Positions 32,129 to 39,477 of a DNA stretch of 64,000 nucleotides are shown piece after piece. The notes beneath the pieces were generated by a model, which made no database searches, had not been told where the DNA came from, and saw nothing but the letters and a program-made list of their open reading frames with translations. The DNA is from a virus. The stretch lies in the IMG/VR virus record IMGVR_UViG_3300010396_000042, positions 33,299 through 97,298 of that record; one strand, written 5' to 3'. The position numbers were made by a program, and so were the translations under genes. Positions within the stretch are counted from its first letter, which is position 1. Every line of letters begins with the position of its first letter.

Positions 32129-32381
32129 TCCCTTCTACGCCGACTTCGATGCCGTCTTCATCTGGCACCGCAAGGGCGAGATCACCTGGTTCATCGGCTA
32201 TCAGGAGAGCCGAACTATGTACAGGTTCTTCGATGGCACCGCATACAGCCGTCGTGGTGCTGAGCGCGTGGCCCGCAGATTCCAGCGCAAGATTCTGGCC
32301 GCACGGCAGCACGCGCGAAGACTAGACAAGCTGCCACCTCCGGAGATTGTGATCCGCTCAGTCGGGGCGCACGATGACTGA
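32121..32381 (+). CDS. Small basic protein (86 aa)
   Basis: N-terminal strand-rich part (D-A-V-F-I-W-H-R-K-G-E-I-T-W-F-I-G-Y) followed by a strongly basic helix (E-R-V-A-R-R-F-Q-R-K-I-L-A-A-R-Q-H-A-R-R). Could bind nucleic acid. Overlaps both neighbours by 8 bases. Confidence 0.68.
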   Translation: MADPFYADFDAVFIWHRKGEITWFIGYQESRTMYRFFDGTAYSRRGAERVARRFQRKILAARQHARRLDKLPPPEIVIRSVGAHDD

Positions 32382-32718
32382 CGAACCCAGGGCGCTGCTG
32401 GTCAAGTGCCGCCGCGACGAGGACTTCTACGTTGCCTGGTCGGACATCGTCGAGGCGCCGCTGTGGTGCGGCAACCGCGTCGAGGCGGCCGCATACGGGT
32501 ACTCCGAGGAGCGCATCAAGCGCGCCGACGAGTTCGGCACTTCGTCGCTGCCGAGATGGTATGCATGGTGCGACAAGGGCATGATCGCCGAGCAGCGTGG
32601 TTTCCTGCCGCGCCGGTATCTGCGCGCTTACACGCTGCTCTATGCCGCCGAAGAGATGCAGGCCGCGTTCGACCTGCTCGATCCGTTCCCCGACCTCGCC
32701 GAGGTGCGCCGTGACTAG
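32374..32718 (+). CDS. Hypothetical protein (114 aa)
   Basis: Soluble, Trp/Tyr-rich (A-W-S-D-I-V-E-A-P-L-W-C-G-N and W-Y-A-W-C-D-K-G-M). Not recognised. ATG overlaps the previous gene. Confidence 0.68.
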   Translation: MTDEPRALLVKCRRDEDFYVAWSDIVEAPLWCGNRVEAAAYGYSEERIKRADEFGTSSLPRWYAWCDKGMIAEQRGFLPRRYLRAYTLLYAAEEMQAAFDLLDPFPDLAEVRRD

Positions 32719-33091
32719 CGTTCGCGCAGCGCTCTTTCCGCGACGGCGGCCGAATACAGCAGCCCCCGATGGAACCGGTTGGATCTGCAGCTGGTGCAGT
32801 CGCATGGGCAACGCTAAGGATCCCGAATCGGCCGCGGCCGCGGTCACTGATCACCAACGAGCGGAGTGCCCGGGCCGCAAAGTCAAGGTCTGGAGCCTCG
32901 GCGACTACTGGGGCTGGACACACATGGGCTGCGAGTCGGCCATGCACGTCGCCTGGAAATGGCCCGATGCGCTGCGTGCAGCCTGGCTACATGTGGCCAG
33001 CCACGACCTCTCACTCACTGCCGAAGAGTCCGCCGAACTGGCGCGTCGTGCGCGCCGCGGAAGCGGATTGATGGGGTGCATCGGGTCGTGA
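32711..33091 (+). CDS. Hypothetical zinc-finger-like protein (126 aa)
   Basis: GTG start. W-I-C-S-W-C-S near residue 25, then H-Q-R-A-E-C-P-G-R, a C-x2-C...H-x4-C arrangement often seen in small actinobacterial zinc-binding proteins; followed by an amphipathic helix-rich part. Overlaps the next start. Confidence 0.7.
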   Translation: MTSVRAALFPRRRPNTAAPDGTGWICSWCSRMGNAKDPESAAAAVTDHQRAECPGRKVKVWSLGDYWGWTHMGCESAMHVAWKWPDALRAAWLHVASHDLSLTAEESAELARRARRGSGLMGCIGS

Positions 33092-34053
33092 GCTGCGTCT
33101 ACTTCCACTCCCAGCATGGCACTGCGAAGCTGCGTGGCAGCGAACGCGCGCACCTCGGCGCGCTCGTCAGCGATCTAACGACCGGGTTTCTGCGCCGCGC
33201 ATACAGCCGCCAGGTCGACCAACTGCTCACGCTGATCCGGCCCGGTCACTACCTGCACGAGATCGACCATGCCGCATCGGGCTGGCTGCATCCGTGGCTT
33301 GACTCGTTCGCCACCGCGCTGGCCACCGGGATCCAGAGCGAACTGCTGGTCTGGAACGGCAGGCCCATCGATCCGTTCGCCGTGTGCCTGAACACCGCGA
33401 TGCGCTACGGCAGCGATCCGGTGCGCCTGGCCGCACGCATCCACGGACAATGCGAAATCCACTGTTACGTCGAGGGCATCAACCGCGCGTGGCTGGCCAA
33501 CCTCGTTGAGCAGGGCCTTGAGGACCGTGTATACCGCGACGGTATCTGGTACGTCGACCGCGTATGCGAAGGACACCCCGCCGCCCAGCCGGACCGCAAA
33601 TGGTGCGACCAGGGCTGGGGCGAGGTCATGAAGCTCCTGCGGGACCGCGATGACGAACCCGTGGTCATGTCGTACTCGGTCTGCGACGGCTTCCCGAACC
33701 AGGAGATCGCAGGGTGGCAGGACACGCAGATGCCTGAGGGCTGGGTGCCCGAGTGGGTGCGCGGCGACGAGGAACGCGTGCTCGAGTGGGAGACTGATTA
33801 TTCGACCGCGCAAGAACGGCAGGAGTGCTACCGCGACTGCACCAGCGGTGGTTGGGGCGAGCTGAGTCAGTCGGAGCAGTGGGAACTCGGCATAGCGGGC
33901 CTGCGGGCGAGCTCCGGCGGCCTGGAGATCTCACCGGACGAGTTCGGCAAGTACTACTTCAGCCCCGGCCTGACGCTCCCGGACCTACTCGCACCAGACT
34001 ATGCCGAGCGTCTGCATCAGGCCCTTGTGCCCGACGTGGAGTCGACGCCGTGA
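33088..34053 (+). CDS. Hypothetical protein (321 aa)
   Basis: GTG start in GTGA overlap. Starts with S-C-V-Y-F-H-S-Q-H-G-T-A-K-L-R-G-S-E-R and continues as a mixed domain with F-A-T-A-L-A-T-G, H-G-Q-C-E-I-H-C-Y-V-E-G, many Trp and acidic residues at the end. I do not recognise it, although the length and even composition suggest an enzyme-like single domain. Confidence 0.72.
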   Translation: MSCVYFHSQHGTAKLRGSERAHLGALVSDLTTGFLRRAYSRQVDQLLTLIRPGHYLHEIDHAASGWLHPWLDSFATALATGIQSELLVWNGRPIDPFAVCLNTAMRYGSDPVRLAARIHGQCEIHCYVEGINRAWLANLVEQGLEDRVYRDGIWYVDRVCEGHPAAQPDRKWCDQGWGEVMKLLRDRDDEPVVMSYSVCDGFPNQEIAGWQDTQMPEGWVPEWVRGDEERVLEWETDYSTAQERQECYRDCTSGGWGELSQSEQWELGIAGLRASSGGLEISPDEFGKYYFSPGLTLPDLLAPDYAERLHQALVPDVESTP

Positions 34054-34484
34054 CCGACGAGCCGAGGCCGAACGCGGTGCTCGAGGTGACGCGTGAGCTG
34101 GTCGATGACGTGGTGGCGTTCATCCGGGCACGCCTGGATGAGATGGAACAACGGGCGAAGGCGGTCGCGCGGCTGCTCGCCGGATTCGACCGGCCCGCGG
34201 CACCGGATCGGGCGCCGCTTGATCCGCTACGCGAGTTCGCACTCAGCCACAGTCCGCAGCACGAGCTCGCGGACGCCGCCGCGACGCGCCGGCTGCTCGA
34301 TCATCTGCTGTTCATGAACGAGCTGCGGATCACGGCGGTCACGCGCGATCTCGAAGCACTGATCGCACTCGCTTCACGCTGGCGACTGCACCCGGACTTT
34401 CAGGCGCTGCTGCGGCGGCACGCACGCCCGATCGACAACGCCCCAGCGGCCCATCCATCCAACGAAGGAGCAGCAGGTGCCTGA
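34050..34484 (+). CDS. DUF6221-like protein (144 aa)
   Basis: GTG start in GTGA overlap. L-V-D-D-V-V-A-F-I-R-A-R-L-D-E-M-E-Q-R-A then A-A-T-R-R-L-L-D-H-L and a W-R-L-H-P-D-F motif near the end: the pattern of the DUF6221 family, small helical proteins frequent in Streptomyces plasmids and phages. Function unknown. Confidence 0.68.
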   Translation: MTDEPRPNAVLEVTRELVDDVVAFIRARLDEMEQRAKAVARLLAGFDRPAAPDRAPLDPLREFALSHSPQHELADAAATRRLLDHLLFMNELRITAVTRDLEALIALASRWRLHPDFQALLRRHARPIDNAPAAHPSNEGAAGA

Positions 34485-34929
34485 CGCGTTTCACGAGCAC
34501 ATGAACCGCTACGTCGAGGAACTGGCCAAGCTCGACCCGAAGTGCATGCGCTGCGAGAACCCGGCCTACTGGGATCTGCGGGCAGTCGGTGCTTTCCAAT
34601 TTATGAACCCGCCGGCGATGCTCTGCCAGCGCTGCATGTCCGGCGTCGACCCGGTGAGCATCCCGGTCTACAGCGATCCACCGGCGAAGATCCCGCTGCG
34701 CCGCTGGCCACGCGAGGCGCACAAGCCGCGCGGCGAGGGCACGATGCCGTGGCTCGGATTTCAGGTGCACCTGGCGATCCTCGGCGCCGACGATGTGCTG
34801 CAGACCAACCAGTTCATCAACAGCCAGGACCTCGGCCACCTCGACGTGGTCCGGATCACGGTCGAAGGCATGGGCCGCCAGCTCGCCGAGGAACTGCGCG
34901 GCCGCCCCTTGGCCGCGCCGCCCGAGTAA
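34477..34929 (+). CDS. Zinc-ribbon protein (150 aa)
   Basis: GTG start. K-C-M-R-C-E-N-P-A near 23 and L-C-Q-R-C-M near 50 form a four-Cys zinc site. The C-terminal part has V-L-Q-T-N-Q-F-I-N-S. Lies just before the RNA-repair-like pair. Confidence 0.7.
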   Translation: MPDAFHEHMNRYVEELAKLDPKCMRCENPAYWDLRAVGAFQFMNPPAMLCQRCMSGVDPVSIPVYSDPPAKIPLRRWPREAHKPRGEGTMPWLGFQVHLAILGADDVLQTNQFINSQDLGHLDVVRITVEGMGRQLAEELRGRPLAAPPE

Positions 34930-34941
34930 GGAAGAGCACGC

Positions 34942-35634
34942 ATGCACATCCTGCTGCAGGGCATCGTCGGCTCGACCGCGTACGGCCTTGCCGGACCCGA
35001 GAGCGACGTCGACCGCGCCGGCGTGTTCGCGCACCCCACCGCGCTGCTGTTCGGCCTATCGAAGCCCGCCGAGTCGATCGTCACCACCAAGCCCGACGTG
35101 ACGTATCACGAGGCTGAAAAAGCGTGTCGGCTCATGCTCAGCTGCAACCCGACCGCGATGGAAACCCTCTGGCTCGAGTCCTGGGAGATCAAGACCGCGC
35201 TCGGGGACGAGCTGGTCGGGCTGCGCTCCGCGTTCCTGTCGGCACGGCGCGTACGCGAGGCGTATCTGGGCTATGCGACCGACCAGTTCCGCAAGGCGAT
35301 CAACTGCGCCGACGGCTCCTTCAATTCCGACATCCCGCCGCGGCGCGCGAGCAAGCACGCCAGGCACCTGATGCGCCTGGTCGAGCAGGGGTTCGAGCTG
35401 TACGCCACCGGGCGGCTGCACATCCGGGTCGAGGACCCGCAGCGCTACATCGACTTCGGTGAACGCACCGCCGCCGACCCGCTCTCCGCGCTGCCGTATC
35501 TGACCGAGGCGCGCCAGCGCTTCGACCGCACGCCCTCAGCGCTGCCGGAGGAACCCAGAAGGGGCGCGGTCGAATCCTGGCTGCGCCGGGTGCGCGCCGA
35601 GTACTACCGCGTTCCGGCGGCCGCCGATGCGTGA
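34942..35634 (+). CDS. RlaP-type nucleotidyltransferase (RNA repair)
   Basis: 230 aa, whole-length match to the predicted polymerase-beta-superfamily nucleotidyltransferases of the RlaP type: G-S-T-A-Y-G-L at 10-16, catalytic D-V-D at 22-24, then Y-H-E-A-E-K near 55 and the helical C-terminal domain with F-R-K-A-I-N. In other genomes these proteins sit with RNA ligases and end-healing enzymes and are thought to act in RNA repair. Here it is coupled by an 8-base overlap to a Pnkp-type 3'-phosphatase, and lies 6 kb from Ro60 and its tRNA-like RNAs. Confidence 0.88.
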   Translation: MHILLQGIVGSTAYGLAGPESDVDRAGVFAHPTALLFGLSKPAESIVTTKPDVTYHEAEKACRLMLSCNPTAMETLWLESWEIKTALGDELVGLRSAFLSARRVREAYLGYATDQFRKAINCADGSFNSDIPPRRASKHARHLMRLVEQGFELYATGRLHIRVEDPQRYIDFGERTAADPLSALPYLTEARQRFDRTPSALPEEPRRGAVESWLRRVRAEYYRVPAAADA

Positions 35635-36259
35635 ACGCGCGCAGCTACCCGAAGCCGTGGTGTTCGATTGTGATGGGACGCTCGTCGACGTCTCCTCGAT
35701 CCGGCACCTGGTGGCCGGCGGCCCGGAGAACGGCTACCGCAAGGACTTCGACTCCTTCCACCGCGAGGCGGTCAACTGCCCGCCGCACCCATGGGTGGTC
35801 CAGGCCGCGCAGGCCGAGCACGCCGCCGGCCGCGCGGTGCTCATCGTCACCGGGCGCTGCGCCGAGTACCGCAATTCCACCGCGTTCTGGCTCGCGATGC
35901 ACGACGTGCCATCGGACGCGATGTGGATGCGGGCCCGCGGCGATTACCGGCCCGACTACGTGGTCAAGGCCGAGATCCTCGCGAAGATCCGCACGCGCTG
36001 GCGTGTGGTGCGTGCGTACGACGACAACCCAAACGTCCTGAGACTCTGGGCCCAGGAACGCATCGCGACCGTCGTCGTCCCGGGATGGGAGCTGCAGAAC
36101 GAGCACCACGACGAGGACGCGGACCGCGAGCAGTTCCGGCGCGAACGCGAGGGCCGCTGGACGGTCAGTCCACCATGCCACACTGATCACGAAGCGAGCG
36201 CGGTGCGTGACCGCGCGAACACCGAACGAGAGAGACGAGCATGGCTACCGGCACGGTGA
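35627..36259 (+). CDS. Polynucleotide 3'-phosphatase (T4 Pnkp phosphatase-like HAD)
   Basis: 210 aa. HAD motifs: V-F-D-C-D-G-T-L near 12-19 (nucleophile D14, acid/base D16), T-G-R near 83, V-V-K-A-E-I-L near 117 (Lys), Y-D-D-N near 132 (DD pair). The G-D-Y-R-P-D...V-K signature and the length match the C-terminal 3'-phosphatase domain of T4 polynucleotide kinase, here without the kinase domain. It would remove 3'-phosphate or 2',3'-cyclic phosphate from cleaved RNA, preparing ends for ligation or nucleotide addition by the upstream enzyme. Confidence 0.88.
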   Translation: MRERAQLPEAVVFDCDGTLVDVSSIRHLVAGGPENGYRKDFDSFHREAVNCPPHPWVVQAAQAEHAAGRAVLIVTGRCAEYRNSTAFWLAMHDVPSDAMWMRARGDYRPDYVVKAEILAKIRTRWRVVRAYDDNPNVLRLWAQERIATVVVPGWELQNEHHDEDADREQFRREREGRWTVSPPCHTDHEASAVRDRANTERERRAWLPAR

Positions 36260-36444
36260 AGTGGTTCAACGCCGAGAAGGGCTACGGGTTCATCGCCCAG
36301 GACAACGGCGAGCAGGACGTCTTCGTGCACTACAGCGCGATCGACGGCAAGGGCTACCGGGAGCTGGCCGAAGGCCAGAAGGTCAGCTACGAGGTCGAGC
36401 AGGGCCCGAAGGGCCCGCAGGCCGCGAAGGTACGCCTGGCATGA
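36241..36444 (+). CDS. Cold-shock protein (CspA family)
   Basis: 67 aa, the canonical length. RNP1 K-G-Y-G-F-I and RNP2 D-V-F-V-H-Y are intact, starting [11 protein letters not shown] single-stranded nucleic-acid chaperone. A GAGAGACGAGC ribosome site precedes it; its ORF overlaps the end of the phosphatase gene by 19 bases. Confidence 0.95.
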   Translation: MATGTVKWFNAEKGYGFIAQDNGEQDVFVHYSAIDGKGYRELAEGQKVSYEVEQGPKGPQAAKVRLA

Positions 36445-36620
36445 GGCGCGGCCACGACGGATCACCCCAGGAACCGCAGTGGCCGGCCAACCCCTACTTC
36501 GGGCAGCCGTGGGACGCGCCCGCGGTCGACGGCGCACGGCAGGCCCCCACCCCAGTGGGCAAGCCGTGCGCCGACTCCGTGCACGTATCAATGATTCGAT
36601 GTCAGTCTTGGGCGAAGTAG
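36441..36620 (+). CDS. Small hypothetical protein (59 aa)
   Basis: ATG overlaps the csp stop. Pro/Gln/Trp-rich, unstructured-looking. Ends overlapping the stop of the convergent gene by 19 bases. A real gene mainly because of the ATGA coupling. Confidence 0.5.
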   Translation: MRRGHDGSPQEPQWPANPYFGQPWDAPAVDGARQAPTPVGKPCADSVHVSMIRCQSWAK

Positions 36621-36790
36621 CGCGCGAGCACGAGTTCGAGGGCATTGTGCACGTTGGCTTCGAGTAGCCTCGCGCCTTCCTCGTTCAAATCAAGCGCGCA
36701 CGGGAGCTCCACTCGAACTTCCACCGTCGCCGCGCTGACGTGCGTGTGGAACCGCGCCCCGGGCGTTTGGCACTTGGTGCGCCGAGCCAT
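36602..36790 (-). CDS. Small hypothetical protein (62 aa)
   Basis: Minus strand, start at 36790 chosen because GGGGAA lies about 6 bases upstream. Strand-helix arrangement (A-A-T-V-E-V-R-V-E-L-P then a helix with L-L-E-A-N-V-H-N-A-L-E-L-V). Resembles a small regulator or antitoxin in size, but there is no family match. Confidence 0.6.
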   Translation of the reverse strand: MARRTKCQTPGARFHTHVSAATVEVRVELPCALDLNEEGARLLEANVHNALELVLARYFAQD

Positions 36791-36861
36791 TGCTATTCCC
36801 CTTCGGGCCAGTTCTGACCGCGGCGCGGCTTCGCGCCGCCACACGATTCACGAATCGTGAA

Positions 36862-37158
36862 TCATTCCCTGCTGCGTGCGGCCGCCTTCAGCGCCCGGTC
36901 AGCCTGGGGCCGTCGTCCGAGCTTGAACTGCTCGCGCAGCCACGGGTGCTCGTAGAGCCGGTCGGTCAGCTCCAGCCGCCGTTCCCGGGCCCGCTGCAGG
37001 ACTTCGACGTCGTCGCCGTCGACGAGCGTCTCTATGACGCCGGCGACAGCGTTCCACTCGCGCTGCACCTCCACCAGGTCCAATGGGATCGACCAGGTGG
37101 CGCCCTCGTGCTCGAAGCTGACGTGCTGCTCGGCCTGCTGGGCCGTGCTCTCGCTCAT
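36862..37158 (-). CDS. Small helical protein (98 aa)
   Basis: Minus strand, start M-S-E-S-T-A-Q at 37158. A strand (V-S-F-E-H-E-G-A-T-W-S-I-P-L-D-L) then charged helices; the C-terminus is basic. No family recognised. First of the leftward genes after the spacer containing the tiny membrane gene. Confidence 0.65.
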   Translation of the reverse strand: MSESTAQQAEQHVSFEHEGATWSIPLDLVEVQREWNAVAGVIETLVDGDDVEVLQRARERRLELTDRLYEHPWLREQFKLGRRPQADRALKAAARSRE

Positions 37159-37191
37159 GGCCCGCACGTTACCTGTCCCCACCGACGCCGA

Positions 37192-37341
37192 TCACGGCCG
37201 CCCCTTGAGCCGGACGACGCCGAACACGACGCCAATCGTCACCGGCACCCCAGCGACAGTGGCAAGCCAAACGGAGCCGGTGGCCGCCTGCACGAGCGCG
37301 GCCGTCGCACAGCCGCAGGTGGCTGCAACCAACGCGATCAC
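37192..37341 (-). CDS. Very small membrane protein (49 aa)
   Basis: GTG start overlapping the stop of the upstream gene (GTGA). Two hydrophobic stretches: I-A-L-V-A-A-T-C-G-C-A-T-A-A-L-V and V-W-L-A-T-V-A-G-V-P-V-T-I-G-V-V-F-G. Ends R-L-K-G-R-P. Too short to name. Confidence 0.6.
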   Translation of the reverse strand: MIALVAATCGCATAALVQAATGSVWLATVAGVPVTIGVVFGVVRLKGRP

Positions 37342-37856
37342 GGCTCCAACCTCTGTGCTGAGTTGGCCGCTTCGTCCTCACTGGGCTGTTCAGCGAGTTC
37401 GCGCAGCTCCTCGCCGAACTGGGCCATGGCCTTGAACGTGGGCTGCAAGGCGGCCCACACGGATTGCAGAAAACCGTTCATCGTCTTGGCGAAGTCGATG
37501 ACCGCGGTGCAGATCTCCCGCATCTCCACGGTGGCGCGCTCGACGAGAAGGTGCTCGCCGTAGATGCGTTCCTGGTCGAACAGCCACACCAGCAGGTCCG
37601 CCCGGTCGAGGTCGGCCGGCGGCTCGACGCCACGTAGCTGCGGATGCTGGCGCAGCAGCGACCTTCTAGCGATCTCCGCTGCGGTCTTGAGCCGGCTCCA
37701 CTCCTGCAGGTTGATCATGCGTGGGATCGGATCGATGCACAGCATCCACTCCACCAGGTCGCACACGCCCCGCTTCTTGCGCATGGACAGCAGTCGCGGC
37801 GTGGTGACCGACAAGATGTCCGCTAGCGGGAACTCGCGGGTCTCAGGTTCCTGCAT
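37338..37856 (-). CDS. Phage-type hypothetical protein (172 aa), DUF7736-like
   Basis: Near the N-terminus F-P-L-A-D-I-L-S-V-T-T-P-R-L-L-S followed by D-L-V-E-W-M, then S-L-L-R-Q-H-P-Q-L near 67. This pattern is common to an uncharacterised family of actinobacteriophage proteins (I believe DUF7736). The second half is a helical coiled region. Function unknown. Confidence 0.75.
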   Translation of the reverse strand: MQEPETREFPLADILSVTTPRLLSMRKKRGVCDLVEWMLCIDPIPRMINLQEWSRLKTAAEIARRSLLRQHPQLRGVEPPADLDRADLLVWLFDQERIYGEHLLVERATVEMREICTAVIDFAKTMNGFLQSVWAALQPTFKAMAQFGEELRELAEQPSEDEAANSAQRLEP

Positions 37857-38097
37857 GACGCACTCCCGGGACGAGGGCCGCCGTGGCGTTGAACGCGTCC
37901 GTCAGTGCCTGGGCCGCGGCCTCCATCGGACCTTCGATTGTCAGCGCGGCGTACAGGGTGCCGTCTGTGCAGTCTGAGACCCGCTGCCACAGCACGCCGG
38001 GCGCGTGGTCGAGCAGCTGCTCACGCAACTGGGCGGCGAAGCGCCCGATCGTCTCGGGTTCGCCCTCGAGCGGCAGCCGGAACTCGTAGGTACTCAC
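37843..38097 (-). CDS. Small hypothetical protein (84 aa)
   Basis: Minus strand, GTG start overlapping the upstream stop (GTGA). Beta-alpha-beta pattern: T-Y-E-F-R-L-P-L-E-G, then a helix, then D-G-T-L-Y-A-A-L-T-I-E-G; a small ferredoxin-like fold is plausible. Overlaps the next gene by 14 bases. Confidence 0.65.
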   Translation of the reverse strand: MSTYEFRLPLEGEPETIGRFAAQLREQLLDHAPGVLWQRVSDCTDGTLYAALTIEGPMEAAAQALTDAFNATAALVPGVRHAGT

Positions 38098-38528
38098 GCC
38101 GCGGCCCGGCGTCGCGGGTCGGTACACATGACGCGCGGCTCGTTCACGTCGCCTGTCTTCCAGCGGTAAGAACACTGATTGCAGCGTCTGTGGAAGTGCT
38201 CGGGCTCCCCGTCGCGGCAGTAATCGTCCGCGTGCTTGAGCGAGACCGAGTCCGGCGGCCGCAGCCGGCACCCGTCGCAGTACGCCATCATCGTGTCCAG
38301 GCTCGAACACTTGGGGCACGGCAGCGTCTGAGTCTTCGGTACCGGCTTCTTGCCGAGCGCGGCCGCGACTTCGTCCAGATCGAAGCGCCGGTGCCCGCCC
38401 GGCGTCGTCCCGAACGGGATCTTGCCCTGGCGTGCATAGAGCTGGACCGTGGCAGCCGTCAGCCCGAAAGCGTCCGCGACTTCCTTCGTCTTGTGGCGGC
38501 GCCCGCCCAGCGCGTCAGCCATCGCCAT
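38094..38528 (-). CDS. MerR/excisionase-type HTH protein with zinc ribbon
   Basis: 144 aa from the ATG at 38528, which has GGAAG at good spacing; later in-frame ATG at 38522. K-T-K-E-V-A-D-A-F-G-L-T-A-A-T-V-Q-L-Y-A-R-Q-G-K...G-G-H-R-R-F is the winged-helix of MerR/excisionase proteins (residues about 12-50). C-terminal C-P-K-C...C-D-G-C and C-N-Q-C form a zinc ribbon. Probably the transcription factor of this leftward operon. Confidence 0.82.
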   Translation of the reverse strand: MAMADALGGRRHKTKEVADAFGLTAATVQLYARQGKIPFGTTPGGHRRFDLDEVAAALGKKPVPKTQTLPCPKCSSLDTMMAYCDGCRLRPPDSVSLKHADDYCRDGEPEHFHRRCNQCSYRWKTGDVNEPRVMCTDPRRRAAA

Positions 38529-38895
38529 CACCCGCTTCCGGTGTCTCTGCAACCTTCTGAGCCTTGCAATACGCGTCGCCGCGCCCGTCCTCGAACGAGC
38601 GCAGGAGAACGAAGACCCCGTCCACCTCCCATTCCCAGGCGCGCGAGCCGTCGTCGCCGGCGATGCCTTCGATCGGACTCGCGCCCCTTCCTGAGAGGAT
38701 CACATCTGCGATCCGCAAGGCGTGCCGCTCCGGGACTGTCAGGCCGAGCAGGAACGCTGCCGCTAGCGGAGAGCTGGACTTGGCCTCGGCCTCGAACGCG
38801 AGGCGGGATCCGCCGGGCGGGAACACCACCGCGGCAGGAACGTCGCCGTCGGTCGCACCGCCCAGCAACGGTGGGTGCTGCTCGGTGTCAGCCAC
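38515..38895 (-). CDS. Hypothetical protein (126 aa)
   Basis: GTG start within the overlap with the upstream gene. Beta-rich middle (V-P-A-A-V-V-F-P-P-G-G-S-R-L-A-F-E) and a C-terminal strand pair (W-E-W-E-V-D-G-V-F-V-L-L). No family recognised. Overlaps the next gene by 14 bases. Confidence 0.65.
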   Translation of the reverse strand: MADTEQHPPLLGGATDGDVPAAVVFPPGGSRLAFEAEAKSSSPLAAAFLLGLTVPERHALRIADVILSGRGASPIEGIAGDDGSRAWEWEVDGVFVLLRSFEDGRGDAYCKAQKVAETPEAGDGDG

Positions 38896-39139
38896 GATTC
38901 GCCTCCGCGGTGCCGGGATCGGCGAGCGGCACGATCTGTGCGCGCTCGAGCACCTGGTAGTGCACGACGTCGTTGTTGTCCGTGTGCCGGCGCACCAGGA
39001 CGCTGGTTCGAGCCAGATCGTCGAGCGTGCGGTAGGGGACGGCGATGCTCGGCGTCGGCGCGCCGATGAGGCACCATGCGATGACCCGGTGGGCGTGTTC
39101 CAGCTCGCCGCGCAGCCGCTCTGCCTCCGACTGCTCCAT
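38888..39139 (-). CDS. Hypothetical protein (83 aa)
   Basis: First gene of the leftward operon. ATG at 39139 is preceded on the minus strand by GGAAGG at about 8 bases. Helix followed by strands (A-V-P-Y-R-T-L-D-D-L-A-R-T). No known family. Confidence 0.65.
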   Translation of the reverse strand: MEQSEAERLRGELEHAHRVIAWCLIGAPTPSIAVPYRTLDDLARTSVLVRRHTDNNDVVHYQVLERAQIVPLADPGTAEANRG

Positions 39140-39192
39140 GCGCGTCTGCCTTCCCCAGGGCGGCTTGTGTTATCGCCGCCTGAAAAGCGTGA

Positions 39193-39220
39193 GCGCCTCC
39201 CGGCGGGGGTCGGGAGGCGC
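39193..39220. terminator. 10-bp hairpin in the divergent spacer
   Basis: GCGCCTCCCG (39193-39202) pairs with CGGGAGGCGC (39211-39220), loop of 8. It sits between the leftward operon start (39139) and the shared 16-nt element at 39335, so on the minus strand it would be in the leader: an attenuator, or a terminator for something upstream. Confidence 0.55.
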
Positions 39221-39334
39221 CACAGTAATCCGCTCGCCATGCGTTCGCGACGATATCGCTGCGCCGCCGCGAATTCACGATGGCCCGTCGTTTTGCCCGG
39301 TTCGTCGGCGTGTCACCGCGCCATTTCGTTAGGC

Positions 39335-39350
39335 CGCGCATATCAAAACT
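39335..39350 (-). promoter_or_regulatory. 16-nt element AGTTTTGATATGCGCG, copy 2 (minus strand)
   Basis: CGCGCATATCAAAACT on the plus strand, the exact complement of the copy at 29737-29752. It points toward the leftward operon starting at 39139, 196 bases away, and lies 127 bases before the rightward transfer operon. The rest of 39140-39477 holds no convincing gene. Confidence 0.7.
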
Positions 39351-39477
39351 CATTCGGGACTCTTCAGGCCGGGACGGCGGATCGAAAAGGACTACGGTGG
39401 AAAACGAAGGCGCCGCCGACCCGGTGCGGATACACCAGGCCGACGGCTAAACACCACGCCGCCCAAGGAGCGACGAA

